Of a DNA stretch of 64,000 nt, positions 47,938 through 56,734 are shown one piece after another; the first letter of the stretch is position 1; every line of letters begins with the position of its first letter. Below the pieces are notes generated by a model that saw only the letters and a list, made by a program, of their open reading frames with translations, did no database searches and was not told the origin of the DNA. Made by a program: the position numbers and the translations under genes. The stretch spans positions 124,001-188,000 of the forward strand of contig UQZO01000004.1 in the NCBI GenBank assembly GCA_900545545.1, written 5' to 3'. Source of the DNA: an uncultured Subdoligranulum sp. GTDB lineage: Bacteria; Bacillota; Clostridia; Oscillospirales; Ruminococcaceae.

Positions 47938-48951
47938 ATGGCGATGGACGCGCGCAAGCAGCGAATCCTGGAAGCTATTGTTGCCCTGTATGCCAGCGAC
48001 GGCGAACCGGTTGGTTCGGGTCTTTTGGCAAACTACTTTGATATGGCGCTCTCCAGCGCCACCCTGCGCAATGAGATGGCCGCCCTGACCAAGTTAGGAC
48101 TGCTGGAACAGCCCCATACCAGCGCCGGGCGCGTACCCAGCGCACAGGGCTATCGCTACTACCTCGATCATCTGATCGAAGCACCGGGCAGCACCCAATT
48201 GTCGGAAGTAGACCGCAGACATATCGATGATTTGTTCGCCGGTATGGATGTGGAACCCGAAAAGCTGGCTCCGGCGGCGGCGCGCAGCCTGGCAGATCTG
48301 ACAGAATGTGCGGCGGCCGTCACCACGCCCCAGGCATCGGATCTCTGCATTGCCCACTTTGAGGTGGTGCAGGTCGGCCGCTATTCGGCGGCGGTGCTGG
48401 CAGTCACCAGCGCGGGCGGTGTCCGCACCCGGGTGGCCCGGGTAGATACCGGCCTCACGCGGGATGATGCCGCCAACCTGGCGCAGCTGCTCAATCGCGG
48501 GCTGACCTTTGTGGCACCCCAGGACCTGAGCCCGATGCTCACCGCCAGCATGGTGCTGGCGGCAGGGGAGCGGCTGGCACCGGTGGTGCTGGCAGCCCAG
48601 GCACTGGTAACCACCGGCCCGCAGGCTTGCCTGCAGGGCGCGCAGTATCTGGCCAAGATGCCCGATGTGCGTGAAAACCTGGGCACGCTGCTGGAGATCT
48701 TCTCCGACAATGAAGCGGCTACCGAGCTGCTTCGCCCCGACGGCGGAAAGATCACAGCTACCCTGGGCAGCGATCTGGACCCGGCTATGCCGGGGGCCTG
48801 CATTGTCAGCAAGCGGTATCTCGCCGGCGGCGGTCTGACCGGTTCGGTTGCACTGATCGGTTCCACCCGCATGGAATACCGGCGCCTGCTGCCGATCCTG
48901 GATTACTTTGCCGTCAAATTGGGACAGAGCATGGCCGGGCAGGGCCAATAA
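47938..48951 (+). CDS. hrcA: Heat-inducible repressor HrcA
   Basis: ATG at 47938 lies 9 bases after AAAGGAG; the ATG at 47929 touches the Shine-Dalgarno and is unlikely. The 337-aa repressor has an N-terminal winged helix (RKQRILEAIVALYASDGEPV, then ALSSATLRNEMAALTKLGLL with the recognition helix, and PHTSAGRVPSAQGYRYY) and a C-terminal GAF-like region. It binds the CIRCE element ahead of its own gene and represses the dnaK operon until heat or misfolded protein lowers its activity, which depends on GroEL in known cases. Confidence 0.96.
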   Translation: MAMDARKQRILEAIVALYASDGEPVGSGLLANYFDMALSSATLRNEMAALTKLGLLEQPHTSAGRVPSAQGYRYYLDHLIEAPGSTQLSEVDRRHIDDLFAGMDVEPEKLAPAAARSLADLTECAAAVTTPQASDLCIAHFEVVQVGRYSAAVLAVTSAGGVRTRVARVDTGLTRDDAANLAQLLNRGLTFVAPQDLSPMLTASMVLAAGERLAPVVLAAQALVTTGPQACLQGAQYLAKMPDVRENLGTLLEIFSDNEAATELLRPDGGKITATLGSDLDPAMPGACIVSKRYLAGGGLTGSVALIGSTRMEYRRLLPILDYFAVKLGQSMAGQGQ

Positions 48952-48971
48952 ACAGATAAGGAGGACCCGCA

Positions 48972-49565
48972 ATGAGCCACGATACAGAGAAAGAAAAGAA
49001 CACGGCGACCCAGCCTGAACAGGCTGCCGAGGCCCCCGAAACCGAAGCCAAGGAAAACGCCGCAAAGGCGGAAACCAAGGCTGAAAAGAAAGAGAAACAC
49101 CATCACGCGGAAGCGGCGCTGCAGGCCAAACTGGAAGCCAGCGAGAAGAAAAACGCCGAGCTGAAAGATCAGCTGCTGCGCACCGCGGCCGAGTATGATA
49201 ACTACCGCAAGCGCTCCCAGCGCGAGGCGGACCAGAAATTCAACGACGGCATTTCCCATGCCGTTACCCAGATCCTGGGCATTCTGGATACGCTGGACAT
49301 GGCTGCCAACGCCGCCTGCACCGACGAAAACTACAAGAAGGGCGTTATGATGACGCTGGACAAAGCCGCCAAGGCGCTGGAGAATCTCCACATCACCGAG
49401 ATCGAAGCGCTCTCCAAGCCCTTTGATCCCAACTTCATGAACGCCGTGCAGCAGGTCCCGCCCGCCGAAGGGCAGGAGAGCGGCACCGTCGTTCAGGTCT
49501 TCCAGAAAGGCTACAAGATCGGCGATAAGATCATCCGCCATGCAACGGTTGTCGTTGCGGAATAA
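48972..49565 (+). CDS. grpE: Nucleotide exchange factor GrpE
   Basis: The 197-aa protein begins with a low-complexity, charged tail (residues 1-~50), then a long coiled-coil helix (HAEAALQAKLEASEKKNAEL...) and the GrpE head. Conserved pieces are LRTAAEYDNYRKRSQREAD (residues ~73-91) and IGDKIIRHATVVVAE at the C-terminus. It makes DnaK release ADP. GGAGG precedes the ATG; it lies between hrcA and dnaK. Confidence 0.96.
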   Translation: MSHDTEKEKNTATQPEQAAEAPETEAKENAAKAETKAEKKEKHHHAEAALQAKLEASEKKNAELKDQLLRTAAEYDNYRKRSQREADQKFNDGISHAVTQILGILDTLDMAANAACTDENYKKGVMMTLDKAAKALENLHITEIEALSKPFDPNFMNAVQQVPPAEGQESGTVVQVFQKGYKIGDKIIRHATVVVAE

Positions 49566-49643
49566 GTATGAACCGGGCAACACCCGTTTCAGATAAATAG
49601 ACATTCACCACATTCAAAGTTCTTTTGAAGGGAGTTTTATAGT

Positions 49644-51485
49644 ATGAGCAAAATCATTGGTATTGACCTTGGCACCACCAACAGCTGTGTTGCCGTTATG
49701 GAGGGCGGCGAGCCCGTCGTCATCGCCAACGCTGAGGGCGCCCGCACCACTCCGTCTGTTGTCGGTTTCACCAAGACTGGCGAGCGCCTGGTAGGCCAGG
49801 TGGCAAAGCGTCAGGCCATCACCAACCCCGAAAACACCATTTCTTCCATCAAGCGTAAGATGGGCACTGCCGAGAAGGTCCATGCCGGCGGCAAGGACTA
49901 CACCCCCGAAGAGATCAGCGCCATGATCCTCTCCAAGCTGAAGGCGGACGCCGAGGCTTACCTGGGCGAGCCCGTTACCGAGGCCGTCATCACCGTTCCT
50001 GCCTACTTCAACGACAGCCAGCGTCAGGCCACCAAGAATGCCGGCACCATCGCGGGCCTGAACGTCAAGCGTATCATCAACGAGCCCACGGCCGCTTCTC
50101 TGGCCTACGGTATCGATAAGGAAGCCGATCAGAAGATCATGGTCTACGACCTGGGCGGCGGCACCTTCGATGTCTCCATCATCGAGATGGGCGACGGCGT
50201 GACCGAAGTTCTGGCCACCAACGGTGATACTCACCTGGGCGGCGATGACTTCGACCAGCGCATCATTGACTGGATGGCAGAGGACTTCAAGCGTGAGAAC
50301 AACATCGACCTGCGTCAGGACAAGATGGCTGCCCAGCGCCTGAAGGAAGCCGCCGAGAAGGCTAAGATCGAGCTGTCCAGCGCCACTTCCACCAACATCA
50401 ACCTGCCCTTCATCACCGCCGATGCCAACGGCCCCAAGCATCTGGACATGACGCTGACCCGCGCCAAGTTCAATGAGCTCACCTCTGACCTGGTGGATCG
50501 CACCATGACCCCTGTCCGCAAGGCTCTGGCCGATGCCGGCCTGAAGGCTTCCGACCTGGCCAAGGTTCTGATGGTCGGTGGCTCCACCCGTATCCCCGCC
50601 GTTTACGATGCCGTCAAGAAGGAATTGGGCTGCGAGCCGTTCAAGGGCATCAACCCCGATGAATGTGTCGCCGTCGGCGCTGCCATCCAGGGCGGCGTTC
50701 TGCAGGGCGATGTCAAGGGCCTGCTGCTCCTCGACGTTACCCCGCTGAGCCTGGGCATTGAGACCCTGGGCGGCGTCTGCACCAAGATCATCGACCGTAA
50801 CACCACCATCCCCACCAAGAAGAGCCAGATCTTCTCCACCGCTGCGGATAACCAGCCCAGCGTTGAGGTCAACGTCCTGCAGGGCGAGCGTGAGTTTGCC
50901 AAGGACAACAAGAGCCTGGGAACCTTCCACCTGGATGGCATCGCTCCGGCTCCCCGTGGCGTGCCCCAGATCGAAGTCACCTTCGATATCGATGCCAACG
51001 GCATCGTCCATGTCAGCGCTAAGGACCTTGGCACCGGCAAGGAGCAGAGCATCACGATCACCGCTTCCACCAACATGAGCAAGGACGACATCGACAAGGC
51101 CGTCAAGGACGCCGAGCAGTATGCCGCCGAGGACAAGAAGCGCCGTGAGGAAGTGGACATCCGCAACAACGCCGACCAGATGGTCTTCCAGACCGAGAAG
51201 GCCATGAACGAGTTCGGCGACAAGATCTCCGCAGAGGAGAAGAGCGACGTCGAGACCAAGCTCTCCGCCCTGAAGGAAGCCCTGAAGAGCGGCTCCATCG
51301 ACGACATCAAGGCCAAGCAGGATGACCTGCAGAAGGCTTTCTACGCCATCAGCGAGAAGGTCTACAAGCAGGCCGCCCAGGCCCAGGGTGCCCAGCAGCA
51401 GCCCGGTGCCGGTGCAACCGGTGCCCAGGGTGGCAGCCAGCCCAAGGATGACGGTGCCGTTGACGCCGACTTCCACGAAGTCTGA
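49644..51485 (+). CDS. dnaK: Chaperone DnaK (Hsp70)
   Basis: The 613-aa chaperone has the N-terminal ATPase domain with IGIDLGTTNSCVAVMEGG, the YDLGGGTFDVSIIEMGDG motif and VLMVGGSTRIPAV, then a substrate-binding beta domain (LLLDVTPLSLGIETLGG onward) and the helical lid. It lacks the ~25-residue segment of Gram-negative DnaK in the ATPase domain, as expected for Firmicutes. It ends in a Gly/Ala/Gln-rich tail with DDGAVDADFHEV. Codon use is even and optimised, which fits high expression. Confidence 0.98.
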   Translation: MSKIIGIDLGTTNSCVAVMEGGEPVVIANAEGARTTPSVVGFTKTGERLVGQVAKRQAITNPENTISSIKRKMGTAEKVHAGGKDYTPEEISAMILSKLKADAEAYLGEPVTEAVITVPAYFNDSQRQATKNAGTIAGLNVKRIINEPTAASLAYGIDKEADQKIMVYDLGGGTFDVSIIEMGDGVTEVLATNGDTHLGGDDFDQRIIDWMAEDFKRENNIDLRQDKMAAQRLKEAAEKAKIELSSATSTNINLPFITADANGPKHLDMTLTRAKFNELTSDLVDRTMTPVRKALADAGLKASDLAKVLMVGGSTRIPAVYDAVKKELGCEPFKGINPDECVAVGAAIQGGVLQGDVKGLLLLDVTPLSLGIETLGGVCTKIIDRNTTIPTKKSQIFSTAADNQPSVEVNVLQGEREFAKDNKSLGTFHLDGIAPAPRGVPQIEVTFDIDANGIVHVSAKDLGTGKEQSITITASTNMSKDDIDKAVKDAEQYAAEDKKRREEVDIRNNADQMVFQTEKAMNEFGDKISAEEKSDVETKLSALKEALKSGSIDDIKAKQDDLQKAFYAISEKVYKQAAQAQGAQQQPGAGATGAQGGSQPKDDGAVDADFHEV

Positions 51486-51510
51486 TTGAACAATCTGAAC
51501 CCTGAAACAA

Positions 51511-51538
51511 AGGCCGCCGCCCGGCAAGGCGGCGGCCC
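51511..51538 (+). other. Stem-loop between dnaK and dnaJ, no T tract
   Basis: An 11-bp GC stem (51511-51521 with 51528-51538, core GGCCGCCGCC) with a 6-base loop. It has no following T tract, so it is more likely an mRNA-stabilising or weak-attenuation element that keeps dnaK mRNA higher than dnaJ. Confidence 0.65.
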
Positions 51539-51583
51539 TTGCGGGGTTAATGAAAGAAAGCCCAAATAGAGGGGATTGATTCT

Positions 51584-52756
51584 ATGGCAGAAAAACGTGA
51601 TTACTATGAGGTGCTGGGTCTTGGCAAAAACGCCACCGATGCCGAGATCAAAAGCGCCTACCGCAAGCTGGCCAAAAAGTACCACCCCGACCTGAACCCC
51701 GGCGACAAGACGGCCGAGGAAAAGTTCAAGGAGGTCAACGAGGCCCACGATATCCTTTCGGACCCGGAAAAACGCAAGCGCTATGATCAGTTCGGCTTTG
51801 CCGGGGTCGACCCCAACTATGGGGCTGGCCAGGGCGGCGGCGCCGGTTTCGGTGGCTTCGGCGCCGGCGGTGTGGACCTGGGCGATATCTTTGGCGATAT
51901 CTTCGGCGGCGGTTTCGGCGGGTTTGGCGGCTTCGGCGGCTCTTCCCGCTCCAACCCCAACGCACCGCGCAAGGGCCATGATATTCAGGCCAGCGTAATT
52001 TTGACCTTTGAGGAGGCGGCCCATGGCTGCTCCAAAAAGATCACCCTCAACCGCCAGCAGACCTGCCCCGACTGTAACGGCAGCGGCTGCGAAGCCGGTT
52101 CCAGCCCGGAAACCTGTACCCAGTGCGGTGGCCGTGGCTATGTGGTTACCCAGCAGCGCACGCCTTTTGGTGTGATGCAGAGCCAGCAGCCCTGCCCGCA
52201 CTGCGGCGGCCGCGGTACCATCATCAAGAACCCCTGCAAGACCTGCCGCGGTACAGGCAAGACCAGTGCCCGCAAAACGCTGGAAGTCAAGATCCCTGCG
52301 GGTATCGATGATGACCAGAACATTGCGCTGCGCGGCCAGGGCGATGCAGGCAGCAACGGCGGTCCCGCCGGTGATGTGATCGTCCATGTCACGGTCAAGC
52401 GGGATGCAGTATTTGAGCGTGACGGCTACGATGTGTACGTCCGCGTACCCATCACCTATTCCCAGGCGGTGCTGGGCGCCGAGATCGAGGTGCCTACCGT
52501 GGACGGAAAGGTGGCCCAGCGCATTCCGGAAGGTACCCAGAGCGGCACTAAGTTCCGTCTGCGCGGCCAGGGCATCCAGTACCTCAACGGCCGCGGCCGC
52601 GGTGACCAGTATGTCATCGTGGAGGTTGAGATCCCCAAGAAGCTCAACCGCACCCAGCGCGAGGCCCTGAAAGCCTTTGAGGACAGCCTCAAGGATGAGA
52701 ACTACGAGAAGCGCAAGGGATTCTTCAAGAACCTGCGCGACCGGTTCAGCTCCTGA
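51584..52756 (+). CDS. dnaJ: Chaperone DnaJ (Hsp40)
   Basis: The 390-aa type I DnaJ has a J domain (residues 1-70) with the HPD motif in KYHPDLNPGDK, a long Gly/Phe-rich region (residues ~78-123), and a zinc-finger domain with four CxxCxGxG units (CPDCNGSG, CTQCGGRG, CPHCGGRG, CKTCRGTG). The C-terminal substrate domain follows. It stimulates DnaK ATPase and hands over substrates. It is the last gene in the HrcA/CIRCE operon. Confidence 0.97.
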   Translation: MAEKRDYYEVLGLGKNATDAEIKSAYRKLAKKYHPDLNPGDKTAEEKFKEVNEAHDILSDPEKRKRYDQFGFAGVDPNYGAGQGGGAGFGGFGAGGVDLGDIFGDIFGGGFGGFGGFGGSSRSNPNAPRKGHDIQASVILTFEEAAHGCSKKITLNRQQTCPDCNGSGCEAGSSPETCTQCGGRGYVVTQQRTPFGVMQSQQPCPHCGGRGTIIKNPCKTCRGTGKTSARKTLEVKIPAGIDDDQNIALRGQGDAGSNGGPAGDVIVHVTVKRDAVFERDGYDVYVRVPITYSQAVLGAEIEVPTVDGKVAQRIPEGTQSGTKFRLRGQGIQYLNGRGRGDQYVIVEVEIPKKLNRTQREALKAFEDSLKDENYEKRKGFFKNLRDRFSS

Positions 52757-52771
52757 TCGAATACACAAACA

Positions 52772-52808
52772 AAGCGGGCAGCCCCTTTTGCGGGGACTGC
52801 CCGCTTTT
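52772..52808 (+). terminator. Terminator after dnaJ
   Basis: A GC stem (52774-52785 with about 52793-52804, core GCGGGCAG/CTGCCCGC, one bulge) followed by TTTTT. Confidence 0.8.
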
Positions 52809-52829
52809 TGTGCAGAAAAACAAAAGAAA

Positions 52830-52861
52830 AAGAGCAGCTCGTTCGAGCTGCTCTTTTTTTG
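52830..52861. terminator. Bidirectional terminator between dnaJ and rpsR
   Basis: A 10-bp perfect stem (52831-52840 with 52845-52854, AGAGCAGCTC) with loop GTTC, A tract on the left and seven T on the right; serves the rpsF-ssb-rpsR operon from the other side. Confidence 0.88.
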
Positions 52862-52882
52862 CACGATGGGATGCCGTGGCGA

Positions 52883-53125
52883 TTAGTCGCTCACGTAGGG
52901 CATCAGAGCCATATAACGGGCACGCTTGATGGCGACCGTCAGCTCACGCTGATGGAACGCGCAGGTACCGGTCACACGGCGGGGAATGATCTTGGCGCGC
53001 TCGCTCACGTACTTGCGCAGGCGGGGCAGATCCTTGTAATCAATGTGCTCAACGCGATCGACGCAGAAGCTGCAAACCTTCTTGCGGCCACGATGCATCG
53101 GGCGGGAAGAACGATCCATAGCCAT
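52883..53125 (-). CDS. rpsR: Ribosomal protein S18 (zinc-type)
   Basis: The 80-aa protein is bS18 of the small subunit; it pairs with S6 on the platform. KKVCSFCVD and GTCAFHQRELTVAIKRARYMAL are family marks. Cys18, Cys21, Cys54 and His57 form a possible zinc site (the C+ form), which many S18 proteins lack. AAGGAGG lies before the ATG. It is the last gene of rpsF-ssb-rpsR. Confidence 0.97.
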   Translation of the reverse strand: MAMDRSSRPMHRGRKKVCSFCVDRVEHIDYKDLPRLRKYVSERAKIIPRRVTGTCAFHQRELTVAIKRARYMALMPYVSD

Positions 53126-53163
53126 TGTGGTAACCTCCTTGTTGGAATTCTACAATCGATTTG

Positions 53164-53646
53164 TCAGAACGGCAGGTCGCCCTCATCCTCGATCAGAGCA
53201 AAGTCATCGTTGCTGCCGGCGGAATAGCTCGGCGCAGGAGCTTGCTGCATGGCGGGACGTGCGGCGGGTTCTGCCATAGGTGCGCCGTAGTTGGCGCCAC
53301 CCATGCTGGGTGCGGCGTTAGCGGATTTGGGTCCGGCAAAGTTGACGTTGTTGGCCACGATCTCGATCGCAGTGCGATTGTTTCCGTTCTTGTCCTGGTA
53401 GGACCGGCTCTGCAGACGGCCGTCCACGGCAATCAGAGAACCTTTCTGGAAATACTTGCACACAAATTCCGCCGTGCGGTCCCACGCGGTAACGGGGATC
53501 CAGTCGGCCTGGCTCTGGCCGTTGGCATCACGCTTGCCGTTGCGGTCACACGCAATGGTAAAGGATGCTACGCTTTTGCCGGACGTGGTCTGGCGAAGTT
53601 CGGGGTCGCGCGCAAGGCGGCCCATAATTGCAACAACATTCAGCAT
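53164..53646 (-). CDS. ssb: Single-stranded DNA-binding protein
   Basis: The 160-aa SSB has an OB fold (residues 1-~108) with MLNVVAIMGRLARDPELRQT at the start and FCKYFQKGS-like and VDGRLQSRSYQDKNGN segments. A flexible linker follows, and the acidic tip (DEGDLPF) binds repair and replication partners. The gene order rpsF-ssb-rpsR is standard in Firmicutes. Starts with AGGAGT-like signal 12 bases after the S6 gene. Confidence 0.97.
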   Translation of the reverse strand: MLNVVAIMGRLARDPELRQTTSGKSVASFTIACDRNGKRDANGQSQADWIPVTAWDRTAEFVCKYFQKGSLIAVDGRLQSRSYQDKNGNNRTAIEIVANNVNFAGPKSANAAPSMGGANYGAPMAEPAARPAMQQAPAPSYSAGSNDDFALIEDEGDLPF

Positions 53647-53658
53647 TTTCGGTACTCC

Positions 53659-53943
53659 TTACTCCTCCTCAGCAATGATAATGCTGCGAAGAACGCCTTC
53701 AGTGATCTTGTAGATACGATCCAGCTCAGCCGGGAAATCGGGCTCGCTGGTGAACTTGATCACCGTGTACACACCCTCGGTCTCATCGTTGATGGGATAG
53801 GCGAGACGCTTCTTGCCCCAATCATCAACAGAATCGATCGTACCATTCGCCTCGATCAGGTTCTTGAACTTGTTCACGAGAGCGGCGGATGCCTCCTCGT
53901 CGAGGTTGGCGGTGGTAACCATCATGGTTTCGTACTTAGCCAT
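53659..53943 (-). CDS. rpsF: Ribosomal protein S6
   Basis: The start at 53943 (MAKYETMMVTTANLDEE) follows AAGGAGG; the longer frame runs into the leader. The 94-aa bS6 has the usual KNLIEANGTIDSVDDWGKKR and LAYPINDETEGVYTVIKF segments. It binds 16S rRNA together with S18. It is the first gene of the operon and follows a structured leader. Confidence 0.97.
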   Translation of the reverse strand: MAKYETMMVTTANLDEEASAALVNKFKNLIEANGTIDSVDDWGKKRLAYPINDETEGVYTVIKFTSEPDFPAELDRIYKITEGVLRSIIIAEEE

Positions 53944-53972
53944 TATTCTGTGCACCTCCTTTTGGACGTATG

Positions 53973-54019
53973 GCCCTTTGCCCATGCAAAGGGCAAGGAT
54001 AAACCGTGCCGTTTGGCAC
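53973..54019 (-). promoter_or_regulatory. Structured leader of rpsF (candidate S6:S18 autoregulatory site)
   Basis: Two stem-loops lie between promoter and rpsF: GTGCC/GGCAC (54006-54010 with 54015-54019) and GCCCTTTGC/GCAAAGGGC (53973-53981 with 53986-53994). S6:S18 leaders that control this operon are known in many bacteria; the conserved CCG bulge could not be confirmed here. Confidence 0.45.
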
Positions 54020-54027
54020 AGCAACTT

Positions 54028-54056
54028 ATTATAGCAAGCAGCCTACATTTTGTCAA
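54028..54056 (-). promoter_or_regulatory. Promoter of rpsF-ssb-rpsR
   Basis: TTGACA (54056-54051) and TATAAT (54033-54028), 17-base spacer: a consensus sigma-A promoter on the minus strand. Confidence 0.92.
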
Positions 54057-54205
54057 GGGCTGACAGGGCGTTTTTGCACGCTGTACGCAGAAAAAAACGG
54101 AAATTGCGGAAAACAGGGGGCGGTTGCAAAATTGTCGGCTTCATGATACCATAAAACCACAGGGCCGTACAGGGCCTGTTTTTGCGTGTAGAGGGGAGAA
54201 GAAAG

Positions 54206-55150
54206 GTGGAAAATCTGATTTTCAGCCTGAATGCCACGCTGCCGGTCTTTCTGGTCATGGTAGCGGGCGGTATTCTGGGCAAGCTGGGCTTTTTGCCCAA
54301 GGAATTCTGTAAGGCGTCGGACAAGCTGACCTTTAAGGTTACACTGCCTATCATGCTGTTTCTGGATATGGCGGATGTGGATATGGCCCATGACTTTGAG
54401 CCGAAGTTTGTGTTGTTCTGCTTTGGCGCCACGCTCATCAGCATTCTGGTCATCTGGGCGCTGGCCCGGACCTTTATGCGGGACAAAACCATCATCGGCG
54501 AGTTTGTGCAGGCATCCTACCGCAGCAGCGCGGCGGTGCTGGGCGTGGCTTTCATCCAGAACATTTACGGCGATGCCGGTATGGCTCCGCTGATGATTCT
54601 GGGCAGTGTGCCGCTGTTCAACATCTTTGCGGTGCTGATCCTGATGATTGAATCCCCGCAGGAGCAGCACGAGGCGCCCCGCCCGGCCCAACTTTTGTAC
54701 GGTGTCATCACAAACCCGATTCTGCTGGGCATCATCGCCGGTACGATTTTCAGCCTGCTGCCGGTGGAACTGCCGGTCATTGCCGAAAAAACGCTGGACA
54801 GCCTGGCATCCCTGACAACGCCCCTGGCGTTGCTGTCCATCGGCGCCAGCTTCGAGGGCCCCAAGGCGCTGAAGAAGGCAGGCCCCACCCTGGTGGCGGC
54901 GCTGATCAAGACGGTGGGCCTGTCAGCAATCTTCATTCCCTGTGCGCTGGCGCTGGGCTTCCGGGAAAAGGAACTCATTGCGCTGCTCATCATGCTGGGC
55001 AGCCCCACGACCCCCAGTTCCTACGTCATGGCCAAGAACATGGGGCACGAGGGTGTGCTGACAGCCAGTGCCATTGCAGCAACCACGCTGCTGTCCGCCC
55101 TGACGCTTACCGGCTGGATTTTCGTTCTCCACGGCGGAGGGTGGCTGTAA
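54206..55150 (+). CDS. AEC family (auxin efflux carrier-type) transporter
   Basis: The likely start is a GTG at 54206 with AGGGGAGAA 7 bases upstream; an in-frame codon at 54182 lacks a signal. The 314-aa protein has about ten helices in two inverted halves. The segments ENLIFSLNATLPVFLVMVAG and KLTFKVTLPIMLFLDM in the first half, and ALLIMLGSPTTPSSYVMAKN near the end, are typical of the AEC family, which moves malate, other organic acids or auxin-like compounds. The substrate is unknown. A strong terminator follows. Confidence 0.88.
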   Translation: MENLIFSLNATLPVFLVMVAGGILGKLGFLPKEFCKASDKLTFKVTLPIMLFLDMADVDMAHDFEPKFVLFCFGATLISILVIWALARTFMRDKTIIGEFVQASYRSSAAVLGVAFIQNIYGDAGMAPLMILGSVPLFNIFAVLILMIESPQEQHEAPRPAQLLYGVITNPILLGIIAGTIFSLLPVELPVIAEKTLDSLASLTTPLALLSIGASFEGPKALKKAGPTLVAALIKTVGLSAIFIPCALALGFREKELIALLIMLGSPTTPSSYVMAKNMGHEGVLTASAIAATTLLSALTLTGWIFVLHGGGWL

Positions 55151-55165
55151 TAGTGAATAAGGAAA

Positions 55166-55196
55166 AGCGCGGAGCCCGGGGCTCCGCGCTTTTTTC
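55166..55196. terminator. Bidirectional terminator
   Basis: An 11-bp stem (55166-55176 with 55180-55190, AGCGCGGAGCC) with AAAA on the left and TTTTTT on the right; shared by the AEC gene and the convergent ABC exporter operon. Confidence 0.88.
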
Positions 55197-55875
55197 AGTA
55201 GTTCTTTCGCCGGTAGATCTGGATGCTGACCACCCAGCTGACGGCAAAGCAGACCAGTGCTGCGCCCAGCAGGACACCGAGCAGCAGAGCGGCCCACTGT
55301 TCGCTGGACAGGGAGGAGGCATCCATCTGCTGTGCCAGTGCGCGCACGGCCCGGACGGCGGGGGTGGACAGATCGTCCTTGAAGACCATCAGAAACGCGG
55401 CCGGGAGAAAGATCACCACGAAGATGGTGACGGATACCCAGCTGCGGGCTTTGGCGGCCCCGAACCGGTAGGAGAGCGGCATCACGAAGGAGAGGTAGAG
55501 CAGGGTGACTGCCGCAGCGGAGAACATGCCGGTGGTGATTTCCAGCAGGGCGGGCTTCGGGTCGGGGATGAGCAGCGTCATCAGGAAGCCCAGCGGAATG
55601 CTGACCGCTGTCAGCAGCAGGGTCAGGCAGTATTTGGCGGACACCAGCTGGCCGGGGGTGACGGGCAGGGTGCGGGCGTAGGCGTCCCAGTGGCTGTTTT
55701 CGTCCATGCTGATGGTGGAGGAGGCGTACATCCCCAGCACAAAGACCAGGGCGTAGCTGAGAAAACTGATGCGGCAAAGCACCGTGAAGACCCCGTAGAA
55801 CAGCAGCAGAAAAAGAAAGTTCGTCTTGTAGCCGCCGAAGATCATCGTCCAGTCTTTGTAGAGCAAGCCTTTCAT
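55195..55875 (-). CDS. ABC-2 type transporter permease
   Basis: The 226-aa membrane protein has six helices and the ABC2_membrane_5 pattern: MKGLLYKDWTMIFGGYKTNF at the N-terminus, SMDENSHWDAYARTLPVTPG in the first loop (residues ~57-75). It overlaps the ATPase gene by 4 bp. With the ATPase it forms an exporter like those run by YtrA-type regulators, linked to cell-wall antibiotics or to envelope stress. Export substrate unknown. Confidence 0.88.
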   Translation of the reverse strand: MKGLLYKDWTMIFGGYKTNFLFLLLFYGVFTVLCRISFLSYALVFVLGMYASSTISMDENSHWDAYARTLPVTPGQLVSAKYCLTLLLTAVSIPLGFLMTLLIPDPKPALLEITTGMFSAAAVTLLYLSFVMPLSYRFGAAKARSWVSVTIFVVIFLPAAFLMVFKDDLSTPAVRAVRALAQQMDASSLSSEQWAALLLGVLLGAALVCFAVSWVVSIQIYRRKNY

Positions 55876-56732
55876 TGTGCATCCCTCCCGCTGTAAAAGC
55901 GCATGATGTCGTCGATGCCGGCCGGGTCGATCACCGCTTCGGGCAGCAGCCGCTGTACCGTTAGCCGGTCCCGGATCAGGCTCTCGCAGCCGAAGGCATT
56001 CTGCCGGGTAAAGATCACGCAGCCCGACGGCAGTTTTTCCAGCGCGGCGCGACCGCAGCGCAGCAGACCATATTCCTGCAACAGGGCATCCTTGTCTTCC
56101 TGGAACAGCAGCTGTCCGTGATGCAGATAGGCGATGGAGTCGGCAATCTGCTCCAGGTCGCTGGTGATGTGGCTGCTCATCAGGATGCTGTGCTGTTCGT
56201 CCTGGATGAATTCCAGAAACAGGTCCAGCATCTCGCTGCGCACCACCGGGTCCAGCCCGGCGGTGGCTTCGTCCAGCACCAGCAGGTCGGGATGGTGGGC
56301 CAGGGCGGTGGCCAGGCTCAGTTTCATCCGCATGCCGCGGCTGTATTCCGAAATTTTCTTGCGGCCATTCAGCCCGAACCGCTGCAAATAATCCGCAAAC
56401 TGTGCTGCATCCCAGCGGCTGCCGAAAACGCCTGCCATGCTTTTGCCGATTTGTTCAGCACTCAGTCCGGCGTAAAAGTAAGCGTCCTCAAACACCACAC
56501 CCAGCCGGGCCCGGGCGGCCTTGTCGGCGGGGGACCCGCCCAGCAGGGTCACTTCGCCGGCGTCGGCAGGGTTGACGCCGCACAGGATTTTCAGCGTGGT
56601 GGTTTTGCCGGCACCGTTTTCACCTACCAACCCCACAATGGTACCGGTGGGAATCGTCAGGTCAACAGGTCCCAGCGTAAAATCTTTGTACTGTTTCTGC
56701 ACCCCGTGCAGAATGGCAGCTTCGTTTGCCAT
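55872..56732 (-). CDS. ABC transporter ATP-binding protein
   Basis: The start at 56732 follows GGGAGGG; an earlier codon would overlap the regulator gene. The 286-aa ATPase has Walker A GENGAGKTT, signature EYSRGMRMKL (a changed LSGGQ, common in this subfamily), Walker B LLVLDEATAGLD and the SSHITSD switch motif with the H-loop. A C-terminal extra region of ~80 residues follows. It pairs with the downstream ABC-2 permease and is preceded by a GntR/YtrA-type regulator 2 bases away, making a three-gene operon. Confidence 0.93.
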   Translation of the reverse strand: MANEAAILHGVQKQYKDFTLGPVDLTIPTGTIVGLVGENGAGKTTTLKILCGVNPADAGEVTLLGGSPADKAARARLGVVFEDAYFYAGLSAEQIGKSMAGVFGSRWDAAQFADYLQRFGLNGRKKISEYSRGMRMKLSLATALAHHPDLLVLDEATAGLDPVVRSEMLDLFLEFIQDEQHSILMSSHITSDLEQIADSIAYLHHGQLLFQEDKDALLQEYGLLRCGRAALEKLPSGCVIFTRQNAFGCESLIRDRLTVQRLLPEAVIDPAGIDDIMRFYSGRDAQ

Positions 56733-56734
56733 GG

